From: JBKBUF01 sp046290815
Lineage (GTDB): Bacteria > Bacteroidota > Bacteroidia > Cytophagales > Cytophagaceae
Direction: 5' to 3'
NCBI GenBank assembly: GCA_046290815.1
Contig: JBKBUF010000021.1
Coordinates: forward strand, 1-64,000
DNA length: 64,000 bases
Shown: positions 8,222 to 18,568 of the stretch, one piece after another
How the letters are laid out: every line of letters begins with the position of its first letter
Position numbering within the stretch: position 1 is the stretch's first letter
The notes under the pieces: generated by a model
Databases searched by the model: none
What the model was told of the DNA's origin: nothing
What the model saw: only the letters and a program-made list of their open reading frames with translations
Position numbers and translations under genes: made by a program

Positions 8222-11200
8222 ATGCACGCAGCTTTAAGGACCTGTCTTTTTGCTCTGATTTTTCTATTGTCTGTTTTTTCTGTTAATGCCCAAACCAGGG
8301 GAATGATATTTGAACCCGCCACCGGTTCAGGCAGGCTTATTCTCGATCCTAATGGAGATGGATTAATTTCCCAATCTGCCAATGGTTTTATTAGTAATGA
8401 CCAGGGTGAAAGCGAGATTCCATATAGAAGGCTGGTTTTTCCCGGAACAGAACCAACAAGTGATATTAATAATGGACCTAACTGCGGGTTTACTGATTTT
8501 GTGGATTCAGGAACAGAGGATCCTGCCCAGTATCATTTTGATGGAACCAATCTTTTATTCAGGTTGAGAATGGGAAGTGTTGCACCTAACGCAAAAAGCT
8601 ACAGCATACTGATTGATACTGATCAGAAGTTTGGATCATCCGGGCCTAATGCAGATCCCACTTACTCTCCCACCAATCCCGGGTTTGAAGTAGAGGTGGT
8701 TCTTGCAACCAAATTTGGGGTGTATATATATAACCTGGAAAGTGGTACACCTTGTAATCCGGCAGTTTCTTACGATGGAACTGATCATTATCAGAAGTCA
8801 ATTGCACATTCAAATATATGTAACCCTTATAATTACTTCCTAGACTTCTTTATTAAGTTCAGCGATTTACAAGCTCTTGTGCCGGGACTTACAGCTTCTA
8901 CACCCCTGAGAATGGTGATAGTGGATAATATGGCAGCAAAAAAATCCACAATATGTAATCCCAGTTCTGCTTCAGATATTGGAGGTGTAGATCAAAGCTG
9001 CGGTAGTCTTGAAAATTGTTTTAAGCTAATAATAGATAATTATACTCCTTGTCCTTTAAACAGTGCAACTGTTTGTACAGATCGCACACCTTGTCCGACA
9101 ATAAACGGACCTATAGGAGCCGGAACGAACAGAGTTTCCGGAACATCGACAGCAGGTTCAGGTGCATTAATTAGAGTTTTCAGAAATGGTGTTGAAATCG
9201 GTACCACCTTTGTAACAGGATCAGGAACCTGGGAACTTACAGGGATTTCTGCTCATGTTTTGGGACAAGTAATTACTGCTTCTGCTACTGCTACAGGCAA
9301 ATCAGAATCTCTCAGTAATTGTGACTCAAAAACTGTAGTTCCGGAATGTACACCTGCTACAACCACCACAGCTCCATTAGATGCTAATCTGGTTACAATT
9401 TCTGGAAATAAAGGGATCAGAATTAATAACGTAACTAATCCTGCAGGAACTCTTATAAGAATGTATAATACTGACGGAACATTGTTTAATCCATCAGTAT
9501 TGAAAGCAGGAAGTGTCAATCCTATTACAGTAGTTTCAGGAACCACCTCGTATGTGTACGAGTGCCAGACCGGACAATGTTTTCCTTCAGGTGTATATTA
9601 TATTTCTTTTGAAGAACCAGGTAAATGTGAATCTCAGCGTACTCCTTATTGTTTTAATACAACCGGTACTACTGCTGGTGCATCCGTCTCAACTTCTCCA
9701 ATATTAAATACAACAACATCAGTTTCCGGAACAGTAGCTTCACCTGATAATGTTGCAGGCATTACAATTCTTTTTTATGTAAATGGAAATTTAAGAACTA
9801 CGGGAACCACTGCTGCAGGCGGAAACTGGACTATTAGTTCGCTTACCTTGTCTACTTGTGATGCCATAACAGTACGGGCTATTGCTTCAGGGAAGTGTTT
9901 TTCTGCATTATCCTCTGCAATTACCGTTACAGGTGGGGTAAGTGTTGCTCCGGTGATTACAGGTAATTATTGCGTAACAGGTTCGGTTACAACAGTCACC
10001 GGTACATCTTCAGAACCTGCAGGAACTGTTATACAGGTTTATTCAAATGATATTGCTGTAGGTTCAACCACAACAGTAAATGCTAATGGCGAATGGACAG
10101 CGACAGGATTGAGTATTCCTTCTGGAAGTAAAATCAATGCAAGAGCAACAGCTCCGTGCAAATCTCAAAGTTCAAATTCGGCAAATGTTTTTGTGTCAAC
10201 CAGAACAAGTGCTACTGTCTCTATTACTACTTCTCCTGTTTATGAAGGAACAACAACGATTACTGGAACAGGTGGTGGAGGAGCGATCATAAATTTGTGG
10301 GTAGATGGGATTTTAGTTGAAGGGGTGTCCGCAAATTCATCAGGTTCATGGACAATTAGCGGTATTCCTGATTATGAATTGTATGCCGGAGGAATGTTAA
10401 CCGCCACTGCTACAACAACAGGAAATTGTCCTTCAAGTCCATCAGCTCAGGTTCCTATAATTTGCCAGCCACCTTTGAATAATCTTACAGTAAGTCCTGC
10501 TGATACTGCAACATGTAACAATAGTATGCAAGTGAATGCTAGGTTGGGAAGCTCTCAAAATTCTGTAATTTATCAACTGTTTAACGGGGCTACTCCCACC
10601 GGAGTCTCCAGAATGGGAAATGGTGGATCACTTAATCTATGGAGCGGTACGATATCTTCAAATATTAAATTAAATATTAAAGCATTTAAATTTCCTATAG
10701 GATCTTGTCAAGCGACATTAACTGATTCTATCCGGGTCAATTTTTACACAAATCCAAATGCTAATCTGACAGTTAATGCAACATCACCGGTTTGTTCCGG
10801 AACCTCATCGGTCATCACAGTTGAAAATTCTCAGCTAGGATTTAATTATCAGTTAAGAAATAATGCTGATAATTCATTGGTAGGAGCAGCAGTTTCAGGC
10901 ACAGGCGGAACAATAAATCTTCCTACAGGAAATCTTTCTTCCAATACAACATTTAATGTCAGGGTATCGGCTGTTGCCCCTTCTATTTGTACAGGACAGT
11001 TAATAACCACTCCTACAGTTAATGTTACAGCATGTAATGCCGACCTGTCAGTAAACAAGACAGTAGATAATGCGACACCAAATGTGGGAAGCAATGTAGT
11101 GTTTACTATTACTGTAAGTAACGCAGGTCCGAGCAATGCTACAGGAGTCGTGGTGACAGNNNNNNNNNNNNNNNNNNNNNNNNNNNNNNNNNNNNNNNNN

Positions 11201-14200
11201 NNNNNNNNNNNNNNNNNNNNNNNNNNNNNNNNNNNNNNNNNNNNNNNNNNNNNNNNNNNGACAGTAGGTAATGTTAACAATGGATCCAATGCAAGTCTAC
11301 AGATTACAGCTACAGTAAATGCGAGCGGAGATTATTCCAATACAGCTTCGATTACTTCCTCAGATCAGCCAGATCCGACATCGGGCAATAATGCAGCGAC
11401 AAGGAGTACGATTCCGGTTCAGATAGCAGACCTGTCAGTAAACAAGACTGTAAACAATGCCACACCAAATGTAGGCAGCAATGTAGTGTTTACAATTACA
11501 GTAAGTAATGCAGGTCCGAGCAATGTTACAGGGGTGGTGGTGACAGACCAGTTACCGAGCGGATACACTTATGTATCCGATAACGGATCGGGAGCATATA
11601 ATAGTGGTACAGGCGTATGGACAGTAGGTAATGTAAACAATGGATCCAATGCAAGTCTACAGATTACAGCTACAGTAAATGCGAGCGGAGATTATTCCAA
11701 TACAGCTTCGGTTACTTCCTCAGATCAGCCAGATCCGACACCGGGCAACAATACTTCGATAGTAAGTATTACTCCGGTTCAAATAGCAGATATTTCAATT
11801 AAAAAACTGATAGATAATACTAGTCCTACAGTGGGAAGTACTGTTGTATTTACCTTAAATATTAAGAACAATGGCCCAAGTGAAGCTACCGCAATAGTAG
11901 TTGTCGACATGCTTCCTCCCGGATATTCTTATGTTTCAGATAATGGAGGAGGGAGCTATAATAATATAAACGGTACATGGAATGCCGGAACACTTTTAAA
12001 CGGAGCCTCAAAGTCATTGGAAATTACTGCCACAGTTGAAAACGCAGGAGATATTTACACAGATGATAATTATGTAAATATTGCTACAGTAACAAGTAAT
12101 TCAATTGATCCAAATTCTACCAATAATACCTCATCTGTTAGACCAGGAATTGCAGATCTTGCTGTGACTAAAACTGTAAATAATGCTAATCCATTTGTGG
12201 GGTCAGAAGTTGAATTTACTATTGTTGCCAAAAATAATGGACCTGACAATGCATTAGGGGTAAAAGTAATTGATATTTTACCTGATGGTTATGAGTTTGT
12301 TTCATCTGTAGCTTCTCAGGGAAATTATGATGAAAATACAGGGATATGGACAATAGGTAATTTAAGTAATGGGGTATCTGAAAGTATCAGAATGACTGTT
12401 AAAGTTAATGCATTCGGAAATTATACCAATACAGCTTTAATTGTTGGTACTCAAACTGATGTTGTTTCAAACAATGATGAAGCAGCCGAGCAAACCAATC
12501 CGATTCAAGTAGCCGACCTGTCAGTAAACAAGACAGTAAACAATGCGACACCAAATGTAGGTAGCAATGTAGTGTTTACTATCACTGTAAGTAATGCAGG
12601 TCCGAGCAATGCTACAGGAGTAGTGGTAACAGATCAGTTACCGAGCGGATACACTTATGTATCAGATAACGGATCCGGAGCATATAATAGTGGTACAGGC
12701 GTATGGACAGTAGGTAATGTAAATGATGGATCCAATGCAAGTCTACAGATAACGGCTACAGTAAATGCGAGCGGAGATTATTCCAATACAGCTTCCATTA
12801 CTTCTTCAGATCAGCCAGATCCGACACCAGGCAATAATACATCAACAAGAAGTACGATTCCGGTTCAGATAGCCGACTTGTCAGTAAACAAGACAGTAAA
12901 CAATGCCACACCAAATGTAGGAAGCAATGTAGTATTTACCATTACAGTAAGCAATGCAGGTCCAAGCAATGCCACAGGTGTTGTGGTGACAGACCAGTTG
13001 CCGACCGGATATACCTATGTGTCAGATAACGGATCAGGAGCCTACAACAGTGGCACAGGAGTATGGACAGTAAGTAATATTTCTTCCGGATCTTCTTCCA
13101 GTCTTCAAATAACAGTTCGTATTAATGTTGCAGGAGATTATGTTAACACAGCCTCTGTTAGTTCAAGTGATCAATTCGATCCAAATACTAATAACAACGA
13201 AGCAACTGCTACAGTAATCCCAACTCAATTGGCAGACCTGTCCGTTGTTAAAATTGTTAACAATGCCAATCCTGAAGTTGGCACTAATGTAGTGTTTAGT
13301 ATTACGGTAAATAATGCAGGTCCAAATAATGCGACCAATGTAATTGTAAGTGATCAGCTTCCTTCAGGATATTTCTATGTTTCCGATAATGGTAATGGAA
13401 GTTATAATAATGAAACCGGACAATGGAATGTTGGAACAGTTTTAAATGGGGAAAGCAAAGTGCTTCAAATTACAGTAAGAGTTAATGCTACAGGTAATTA
13501 TGTGAATATTGCAAGTGTTTTATCCCTTGATCAAATTGATCCATCTGCAAGTAACAATACAGCACCACAAGCGATACTTCCGAAGCATGTTTCAGATATT
13601 TCAATTTTTAAAATAGTAGACAATACAACTCCGTCTGTAGGTAGCAATGTTATTTTTACAATTTCCGTAAATAATGCCGGTCCTAGTAATGCATCATCTG
13701 TAGTAATTACAGATAAGCTTCCGTCTGGTTATACATATATTTCAGATAATAGTAATGGAGCATATAACAGTAGTAGCGGTGATTGGACCATTAGCAATAT
13801 TGCAAATGGTGAAACTGTTAGTTTACAAATCACGGCGAAGGTCAATTCTTCAGGAAATTATTTAAACTCGGCCAGTGTCACATCGTCATCTTCTTCTGAT
13901 CCGAATACGGTTAATAATAGTTCAAACGTTGGTACCCAACCGTTGACCGGTGCAATCGCTAACCTTTCAATAGTGAAGACTGTTGATAATAACAAGCCAT
14001 TTATAGGTTCAAATATTATTTTCACTATTACCGTACATAATACAGGACCCGATGATGCCTCAGGAGTAATTGTTAATGAGATGCTTGCTGCCGGATATTC
14101 TTATGTGTCAAATGTTGCAGATGTAGGAAACTACAATTTTTCTACAGGTAAATGGACTTTAGGAGATTTGAAGAATGGTTCTTCTGCCACTTTACAGGTT

Positions 14201-14611
14201 TTTGTTACTGTAAATGAATTTGGATCTTATACAAATACTGCAACTGTTTCTGGTAATGAAACAGATAGCAATTCGTCTGATAATTCTTCAACTGTTACAC
14301 CTTGGGTAAGACAATCAGATATATTAATACCGTCAGGTTTTTCGCCCAATAATGATGGAGTAAATGATCTGTTTGTAATTACAGGCATTGAAAATTATCC
14401 TAATAATGTTTTGACCATGTTTAATCGCTGGGGGAATAAAGTTTTTGAAGCGAAAGGGTATAACAACGATTGGGATGGAACAAATAAATTTGGATATACC
14501 ATAGGTGGAAATCAACTGCCTGTAGGAACCTATTTCTATATTCTTGACCTGGGAGAGCAGGGCTCCGGAGGGGATCAGATTATTAAAGGATTTATTTACC
14601 TGAACAGATAA
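8222..14611 (+). CDS. Giant DUF11-repeat surface protein with CHU_C (T9SS type B) tail
   Basis: About 2129 codons, of which 34 fall in a run of 100 N. A signal peptide ends near VNAQ (residue 24). Residues ~25-290 form a Cys-containing globular domain that opens IFEPATGSGRLILDPNGDG. Four or so Ig-like adhesion modules (~300-760) and two related modules with NLTV openings follow. Nine DUF11 repeats of ~120 residues span ~940-2030 (opening ADLSVNKTVNNATPNVGSNV). The last ~95 residues are a CHU_C domain: LIPSGFSPNNDGVNDLF, FNRWGNKVFEA and GTYFYILDLG, used for T9SS export and surface attachment. It heads a unit with a PorP/SprF gene and an OmpA/PD40 gene, a common pairing for type B cargo. A fibrous adhesin or gliding-related role is inferred. 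Confidence 0.9.
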   Translation: MHAALRTCLFALIFLLSVFSVNAQTRGMIFEPATGSGRLILDPNGDGLISQSANGFISNDQGESEIPYRRLVFPGTEPTSDINNGPNCGFTDFVDSGTEDPAQYHFDGTNLLFRLRMGSVAPNAKSYSILIDTDQKFGSSGPNADPTYSPTNPGFEVEVVLATKFGVYIYNLESGTPCNPAVSYDGTDHYQKSIAHSNICNPYNYFLDFFIKFSDLQALVPGLTASTPLRMVIVDNMAAKKSTICNPSSASDIGGVDQSCGSLENCFKLIIDNYTPCPLNSATVCTDRTPCPTINGPIGAGTNRVSGTSTAGSGALIRVFRNGVEIGTTFVTGSGTWELTGISAHVLGQVITASATATGKSESLSNCDSKTVVPECTPATTTTAPLDANLVTISGNKGIRINNVTNPAGTLIRMYNTDGTLFNPSVLKAGSVNPITVVSGTTSYVYECQTGQCFPSGVYYISFEEPGKCESQRTPYCFNTTGTTAGASVSTSPILNTTTSVSGTVASPDNVAGITILFYVNGNLRTTGTTAAGGNWTISSLTLSTCDAITVRAIASGKCFSALSSAITVTGGVSVAPVITGNYCVTGSVTTVTGTSSEPAGTVIQVYSNDIAVGSTTTVNANGEWTATGLSIPSGSKINARATAPCKSQSSNSANVFVSTRTSATVSITTSPVYEGTTTITGTGGGGAIINLWVDGILVEGVSANSSGSWTISGIPDYELYAGGMLTATATTTGNCPSSPSAQVPIICQPPLNNLTVSPADTATCNNSMQVNARLGSSQNSVIYQLFNGATPTGVSRMGNGGSLNLWSGTISSNIKLNIKAFKFPIGSCQATLTDSIRVNFYTNPNANLTVNATSPVCSGTSSVITVENSQLGFNYQLRNNADNSLVGAAVSGTGGTINLPTGNLSSNTTFNVRVSAVAPSICTGQLITTPTVNVTACNADLSVNKTVDNATPNVGSNVVFTITVSNAGPSNATGVVVTXXXXXXXXXXXXXXXXXXXXXXXXXXXXXXXXXXTVGNVNNGSNASLQITATVNASGDYSNTASITSSDQPDPTSGNNAATRSTIPVQIADLSVNKTVNNATPNVGSNVVFTITVSNAGPSNVTGVVVTDQLPSGYTYVSDNGSGAYNSGTGVWTVGNVNNGSNASLQITATVNASGDYSNTASVTSSDQPDPTPGNNTSIVSITPVQIADISIKKLIDNTSPTVGSTVVFTLNIKNNGPSEATAIVVVDMLPPGYSYVSDNGGGSYNNINGTWNAGTLLNGASKSLEITATVENAGDIYTDDNYVNIATVTSNSIDPNSTNNTSSVRPGIADLAVTKTVNNANPFVGSEVEFTIVAKNNGPDNALGVKVIDILPDGYEFVSSVASQGNYDENTGIWTIGNLSNGVSESIRMTVKVNAFGNYTNTALIVGTQTDVVSNNDEAAEQTNPIQVADLSVNKTVNNATPNVGSNVVFTITVSNAGPSNATGVVVTDQLPSGYTYVSDNGSGAYNSGTGVWTVGNVNDGSNASLQITATVNASGDYSNTASITSSDQPDPTPGNNTSTRSTIPVQIADLSVNKTVNNATPNVGSNVVFTITVSNAGPSNATGVVVTDQLPTGYTYVSDNGSGAYNSGTGVWTVSNISSGSSSSLQITVRINVAGDYVNTASVSSSDQFDPNTNNNEATATVIPTQLADLSVVKIVNNANPEVGTNVVFSITVNNAGPNNATNVIVSDQLPSGYFYVSDNGNGSYNNETGQWNVGTVLNGESKVLQITVRVNATGNYVNIASVLSLDQIDPSASNNTAPQAILPKHVSDISIFKIVDNTTPSVGSNVIFTISVNNAGPSNASSVVITDKLPSGYTYISDNSNGAYNSSSGDWTISNIANGETVSLQITAKVNSSGNYLNSASVTSSSSSDPNTVNNSSNVGTQPLTGAIANLSIVKTVDNNKPFIGSNIIFTITVHNTGPDDASGVIVNEMLAAGYSYVSNVADVGNYNFSTGKWTLGDLKNGSSATLQVFVTVNEFGSYTNTATVSGNETDSNSSDNSSTVTPWVRQSDILIPSGFSPNNDGVNDLFVITGIENYPNNVLTMFNRWGNKVFEAKGYNNDWDGTNKFGYTIGGNQLPVGTYFYILDLGEQGSGGDQIIKGFIYLNR
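11039..14310 (+). repeat. Nine tandem DUF11-coding repeats, unit 360-366 bp
   Basis: Unit starts, at the Ala/Ser-Asp codon of A-D-L-S-V, are 11039, 11426, 11786, 12152, 12512, 12872, 13232, 13592 and 13958. Spacing is 360 bp except for 366 at units 3-4 and 8-9, and 387 across the gap. Units 1, 2, 5 and much of 6 are almost identical at the nucleotide level, while the others have diverged, which points to recent duplication or gene conversion. Confidence 0.9.
11160..11259. other. Assembly gap of exactly 100 N inside the repeat array
   Basis: The run is 100 N, a usual placeholder length. The left flank stops at GTGGTGACAG and the right flank resumes at GACAGTAGG. In the intact copies these points are 73 bp apart, so the true gap is most simply 73 bp, or 73 plus a multiple of 360 bp if repeat units were collapsed. 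Confidence 0.95.
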
Positions 14612-14639
14612 CCTGTTCTGCTAAAGACATATAATTACT

Positions 14640-15563
14640 ATGAATAAATATATTTTGGTATTTTTTGTAACAATGCTTTTTGGTTTTAAGGCAATAGCCC
14701 AGCAACAGGCAATGTATACTCATTACTCTTTTAACACACAAGCAATAAATCCAGCATATGCAGGAACAAGAGACGCTTTGACTGTTACTACTTTGCATAG
14801 AAGTCAATGGGTAGGATTTGAAGGTGCTCCAAAGACATATACTGTAAACATGCATTCACCTGTTTTTAATAATCAGCTTGGTGTCGGATTGTCATTAATG
14901 AATGATAAGATAGGTCCGTTAAATACAACTTCTGTATATGCTGATTTTGCATATAAATTAAAAGTATCTGAAAAAGGAAAACTGGCATTTGGTATAAAAG
15001 GAGGTTTTGATATGGTGCAGGTAAATTTTAATTCTATAATTCTGAATCAGCAGAATGATCCGGCGTTTGCAGCTAATTATCAAAGTAAAATGATACCAAA
15101 TGTTGGTGCTGGGGCATACTATTACACACCAACATGGTATTTCGGCGTATCAATTCCTAAGATTATGGAGAATTCGCTTAGGTTTACCGGTAGTTCCATG
15201 CTTGCTAAGGAGAAAAGGCATTTTTTCTTTATAGCAGGTAGGGTGTTTGATCTTGGTAATAATATTAAATTTAAACCTACAACGTTTGTAAAAGCTACAA
15301 ATGGCGCACCTATCGAAGCAGATCTTACTGGTATGCTGATATTTTCTGATAAAATTGAAGTTGGAGCTATGTTCAGAACAGGTGATGCAATTGGCGCTTT
15401 GTTTGGAATAAACTTGTCAGACCAGTTAAGGTTTGGATATTCCTTTGATTGGTCATATGGAATCCCGACAGGCAGATACAATTATGGCAGCCATGAGCTG
15501 ATATTAAGGTATGATTTTATATATAAAGACAGATACAAGGTAAGGTCTCCAAGATATTTTTAA
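14640..15563 (+). CDS. PorP/SprF family type IX secretion membrane protein
   Basis: A 307-residue protein. A signal peptide ends near FKAIAQ; then QQAMYTHYSFNTQAINPAYAGTRDALTVTTLHRSQWVGFEGAPKT is the hallmark opening of PorP/SprF proteins, shown here only by its position and pattern. The rest alternates as outer-membrane beta strands and ends with an aromatic residue (PRYF). It lies 28 bp after the CHU_C giant gene and just before an OmpA/PD40 gene. In Bacteroidota this family helps secrete or anchor type B cargo, so the neighbouring giant protein is the likely client. ATG 14640 is the natural start. Confidence 0.92.
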   Translation: MNKYILVFFVTMLFGFKAIAQQQAMYTHYSFNTQAINPAYAGTRDALTVTTLHRSQWVGFEGAPKTYTVNMHSPVFNNQLGVGLSLMNDKIGPLNTTSVYADFAYKLKVSEKGKLAFGIKGGFDMVQVNFNSIILNQQNDPAFAANYQSKMIPNVGAGAYYYTPTWYFGVSIPKIMENSLRFTGSSMLAKEKRHFFFIAGRVFDLGNNIKFKPTTFVKATNGAPIEADLTGMLIFSDKIEVGAMFRTGDAIGALFGINLSDQLRFGYSFDWSYGIPTGRYNYGSHELILRYDFIYKDRYKVRSPRYF

Positions 15564-15592
15564 TAAGATTAATGAATCAGAAATTAATTATA

Positions 15593-17788
15593 ATGAAGAA
15601 TACAGTTTTAATACTTTTCCTTTTTATTTCATCTGTAGCTTTATCGCAGAAGTCTGCTAAGGAGAAAAAGGGTGATAAATATTTTCATTATTACTCATTT
15701 AATTCGGCAATATTGAAATACAATTCTGTTTCAAATCTGACAGTAGATGGTCAGAGAAAATTGGCAGAGAGCTATAGAAATATCGGTAATTATGATCTTT
15801 GTGAAAAAGTATACAGTCAGTTTATAACATCTTCAGGAGCAATCTCGGATGATTATTTTAATTTCTCATATGTTTTAAGATTGAATGGAAAATATGAAGA
15901 ATCGGATGTATGGATGAATAAGCTTGCAGAATCTTATCCTGATGATTTGAGGGTAAAAAGTTTTAAAAACAACATATCAAAGTTTGGCCAGCTGTTAAAA
16001 GATGAGGGAAGATACGGTATTGTAAACCTGGAGGTTAATACCGACCACCAGGAATTCGGAACCGCTTTTTATCTTGATCAGCTGGTGTATGCTTCAACTA
16101 GAGAAGATATTAAACCGGTAAAACATATTTATAACTGGAACCAAAGACCCTTCCTGGATATTTATTTTGCTGACCTGCAAAATGATCAAATGCTAAATCC
16201 ACGGCAGTTTTCAAAAAAATTAAATAATGAGATGCATGAAGGTCCTGCAAGCTTTACTGCCGATGGAAAGTTAATGGCATTTACCTGTAATAATTACAAA
16301 AGCAAAAGCAGTGATAAAACAATTAAACTACAAATATTTTTTGCAGAAAAAGATGATAATGGAGAATGGGAAAAATTAATTCCTTTCAAATTAAATGACC
16401 CTGAATATTCAGTTGCATTTCCTGCACTAAGCAAGGATGGAAGTTACATGTATTTTGCAAGTGATATGCCTGGCGGTTTCGGGGGCGTGGATCTTTACAG
16501 AATTGAGAGAAATAGTGACGGAACCTGGGGTGATCCTGTAAATTTAGGAAATACTGTTAATACCGAAGCGAACGAAATGTTTCCTTTTTTTCATGAAAGT
16601 CAAAACTTATTGTTTTTTGCCAGCAACGGACATTTAGGATTAGGAGGACTAGATATTTTTGTTTCTCCTGTAAATAAAGATAAGCAGTTTACTAAAGTTA
16701 TTAATCTTGGGTATCCTATGAATACGAGATTCGATGATTTTGCCTTTATCTTAAATGAACAAACCACAAAAGGATATTTTTCTTCAAACAGGGAAGGAGG
16801 AAAAGGAGATGACGATATATATATGTTTGAGATGTTGAAACCATTTTCTTTTGGGAAAACAATAAAAGGAGTTGCTAAAGATACCAAAGGTAAAATTCTA
16901 AGTGGAGTTAAAATTGAACTTAAAGATGAGGAGGGGAATATAGTGAATACATTTGTAACTTCTGAAAATGGAATTTTTGAATTTATTGCAGAACCAGATA
17001 GGACATATATAATTGAGGCAATTGCAAATAATTATAATAAAAATTCATTAACATTATCAACCAATACAAATGATGATATTGTTAACGGGGATATAAAGCT
17101 TGAGCAAAAAAGTGCTTTACTTTTTGTTGTTTCAGATGCCGCTACAAAAGAAGTATTAAAAGGTGTGAAAATTCAGGTGCAAGATTTGTCTGAAGGATTA
17201 AAGTATGAAAATGAAAGAGAATCAGGATCATTTAAACTTTCAATACCGGATAAAAAGGTTGGACAAAAGATCAGTTATATTATTCGGCTTGAGAAGGAAG
17301 GTTATTTAAACAAAAACCTGGTCTTTACTTATACTATTTCAGATCCGGGTGATATTTATGTTCATGAACAAATGGATTTAAGTTTGTCAAAACTCGAAGT
17401 TGGCGTTGATCTTGCCAAGATGATCAATTTAAAACCAATATATTTTGATTTGAGTAAATATAACATCAGGAAAGATGCAGCAGAAGAGCTTGATAAAATT
17501 GTCAAAATTTTAAAAGATTATCCTGCTATGGAAATAGAGATAGGTTCTCATACAGATTGCAGATCCAGTGCTCAGTTTAATGCAAAACTATCAGAAAACA
17601 GAGCAAAGTCTTCAATGGAATACATACAGAAGAGAATTTCCAATCCGGAAAGAGTTACCGGCAAAGGTTATGGTGAATCAAAGTTGAAAAATGATTGTGC
17701 ATGTGAAGGTTCTGTTAAATCTACCTGTACAGAAGAACAGCATCAGGAGAACAGAAGGACAGAATTTATTATACTTAAATTTGAATAA
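15593..17788 (+). CDS. OmpA-family protein with TPR-like, PD40 and carboxypeptidase-regulatory domains
   Basis: The start is taken as ATG 15593, directly before the signal peptide MKNTVLILFLFISS; an ATG at 15572 would add seven residues. Of 731 residues, ~20-130 are helical repeats, ~150-415 hold WD40-like PD40 beta-propeller units (FTADGKLMAFT, DGSYMYFASD, GYFSSNREGG), ~425-500 are a carboxypeptidase-regulatory beta-sandwich (GVAKDTKGKILSGVKIEL), and ~610-731 are an OmpA peptidoglycan-binding domain (IEIGSHTDCRSS, LSENRAKS). This is the PorE/SprF-partner architecture: an outer-membrane lipoprotein-like or periplasmic anchor linking surface machinery to the cell wall. No lipobox Cys is seen. 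It ends the DUF11-PorP-OmpA unit. Confidence 0.9.
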   Translation: MKNTVLILFLFISSVALSQKSAKEKKGDKYFHYYSFNSAILKYNSVSNLTVDGQRKLAESYRNIGNYDLCEKVYSQFITSSGAISDDYFNFSYVLRLNGKYEESDVWMNKLAESYPDDLRVKSFKNNISKFGQLLKDEGRYGIVNLEVNTDHQEFGTAFYLDQLVYASTREDIKPVKHIYNWNQRPFLDIYFADLQNDQMLNPRQFSKKLNNEMHEGPASFTADGKLMAFTCNNYKSKSSDKTIKLQIFFAEKDDNGEWEKLIPFKLNDPEYSVAFPALSKDGSYMYFASDMPGGFGGVDLYRIERNSDGTWGDPVNLGNTVNTEANEMFPFFHESQNLLFFASNGHLGLGGLDIFVSPVNKDKQFTKVINLGYPMNTRFDDFAFILNEQTTKGYFSSNREGGKGDDDIYMFEMLKPFSFGKTIKGVAKDTKGKILSGVKIELKDEEGNIVNTFVTSENGIFEFIAEPDRTYIIEAIANNYNKNSLTLSTNTNDDIVNGDIKLEQKSALLFVVSDAATKEVLKGVKIQVQDLSEGLKYENERESGSFKLSIPDKKVGQKISYIIRLEKEGYLNKNLVFTYTISDPGDIYVHEQMDLSLSKLEVGVDLAKMINLKPIYFDLSKYNIRKDAAEELDKIVKILKDYPAMEIEIGSHTDCRSSAQFNAKLSENRAKSSMEYIQKRISNPERVTGKGYGESKLKNDCACEGSVKSTCTEEQHQENRRTEFIILKFE

Positions 17789-17849
17789 ACAGGCTTGAGT
17801 TTTCTAGCGTCCCAATATCTATCTAATGTCGGAAATCTATAAATACTCA

Positions 17850-18560
17850 TTATAAATTTAAATAATAGTCCTTTAACAATAGCTTAAAACTATCAGTGTA
17901 CTCACTGTTGTTTTTTTTGATTATTAATACTTTATCATTTCTTTTGTTATCAATAAAGCTGTATTCTGTTATTACTCTGAATATACTGCCTTCTGCTGTG
18001 TTTCTGATCAAAAGCCTGTGGTTTAAAAATAATTTCTGCTTTAATGCCAATTCTGCAAATTTTTTACTTTCGTATTCCGGTAATAAAATGTAAAACCTCC
18101 CATCCGGATTCAGTAGTTTGCCAACACATTCTACAAGCTCTTCAAACGAGAGTGCATCTGAATGCAGTGCCTGATCTTTTTCTTTCTTTCCTGATTTAAG
18201 ATGGTTCTTGAAAAAAGGTGGATTAGAAATTATAAGATCATATTTGTCAGATCGGGTAGAGGAGAAGTATTGAATGCTGTTGTTGTATAATTTAATTCTG
18301 TTATACCATGGGCTCAGCTGAATGTTTCTACTGGCTTCTTTATAGCTTGATAAATCTATTTCAACTGCATTTATTGAAGCTTCAGATTTTTGAGCAAGCA
18401 TCAGACTAAGTAATCCGGTGCCTGTCCCTATATCCAGTATTTTATTTGCGTTGTTTGTCTGAATGTATGCTCCGAAAATACAGGAGTCTGTGCAAACTTT
18501 CATAGCACTCTTCTCCTGATGGATTATAAATTTTTTAAATTGAAAATATTTGTTAGGCAA
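17850..18560 (-). CDS. trmN6: tRNA1(Val) (adenine-37 N6)-methyltransferase, TrmN6/YfiC type
   Basis: A 236-residue class I SAM methyltransferase. The SAM loop is DIGTGTGLL (43-51), and the N6-adenine catalytic motif NPPF lies at 113-116. The opening FKKFIIHQEKSAMKVCTDSC matches YfiC proteins, which methylate A37 of tRNA1(Val). It is the last gene of a minus-strand run aroQ, aminotransferase, rnhA, trmN6, 8 bp after rnhA. The specific substrate is by family; other TrmN6-like enzymes exist. Confidence 0.85.
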   Translation of the reverse strand: MPNKYFQFKKFIIHQEKSAMKVCTDSCIFGAYIQTNNANKILDIGTGTGLLSLMLAQKSEASINAVEIDLSSYKEASRNIQLSPWYNRIKLYNNSIQYFSSTRSDKYDLIISNPPFFKNHLKSGKKEKDQALHSDALSFEELVECVGKLLNPDGRFYILLPEYESKKFAELALKQKLFLNHRLLIRNTAEGSIFRVITEYSFIDNKRNDKVLIIKKNNSEYTDSFKLLLKDYYLNL

Positions 18561-18568
18561 TTTTTGAA

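Noticed and set aside
10849..11289. Minus-strand ORF across the assembly gap
   Set aside because: It exists only because N are read as open codons and it is antisense to the DUF11 repeats.
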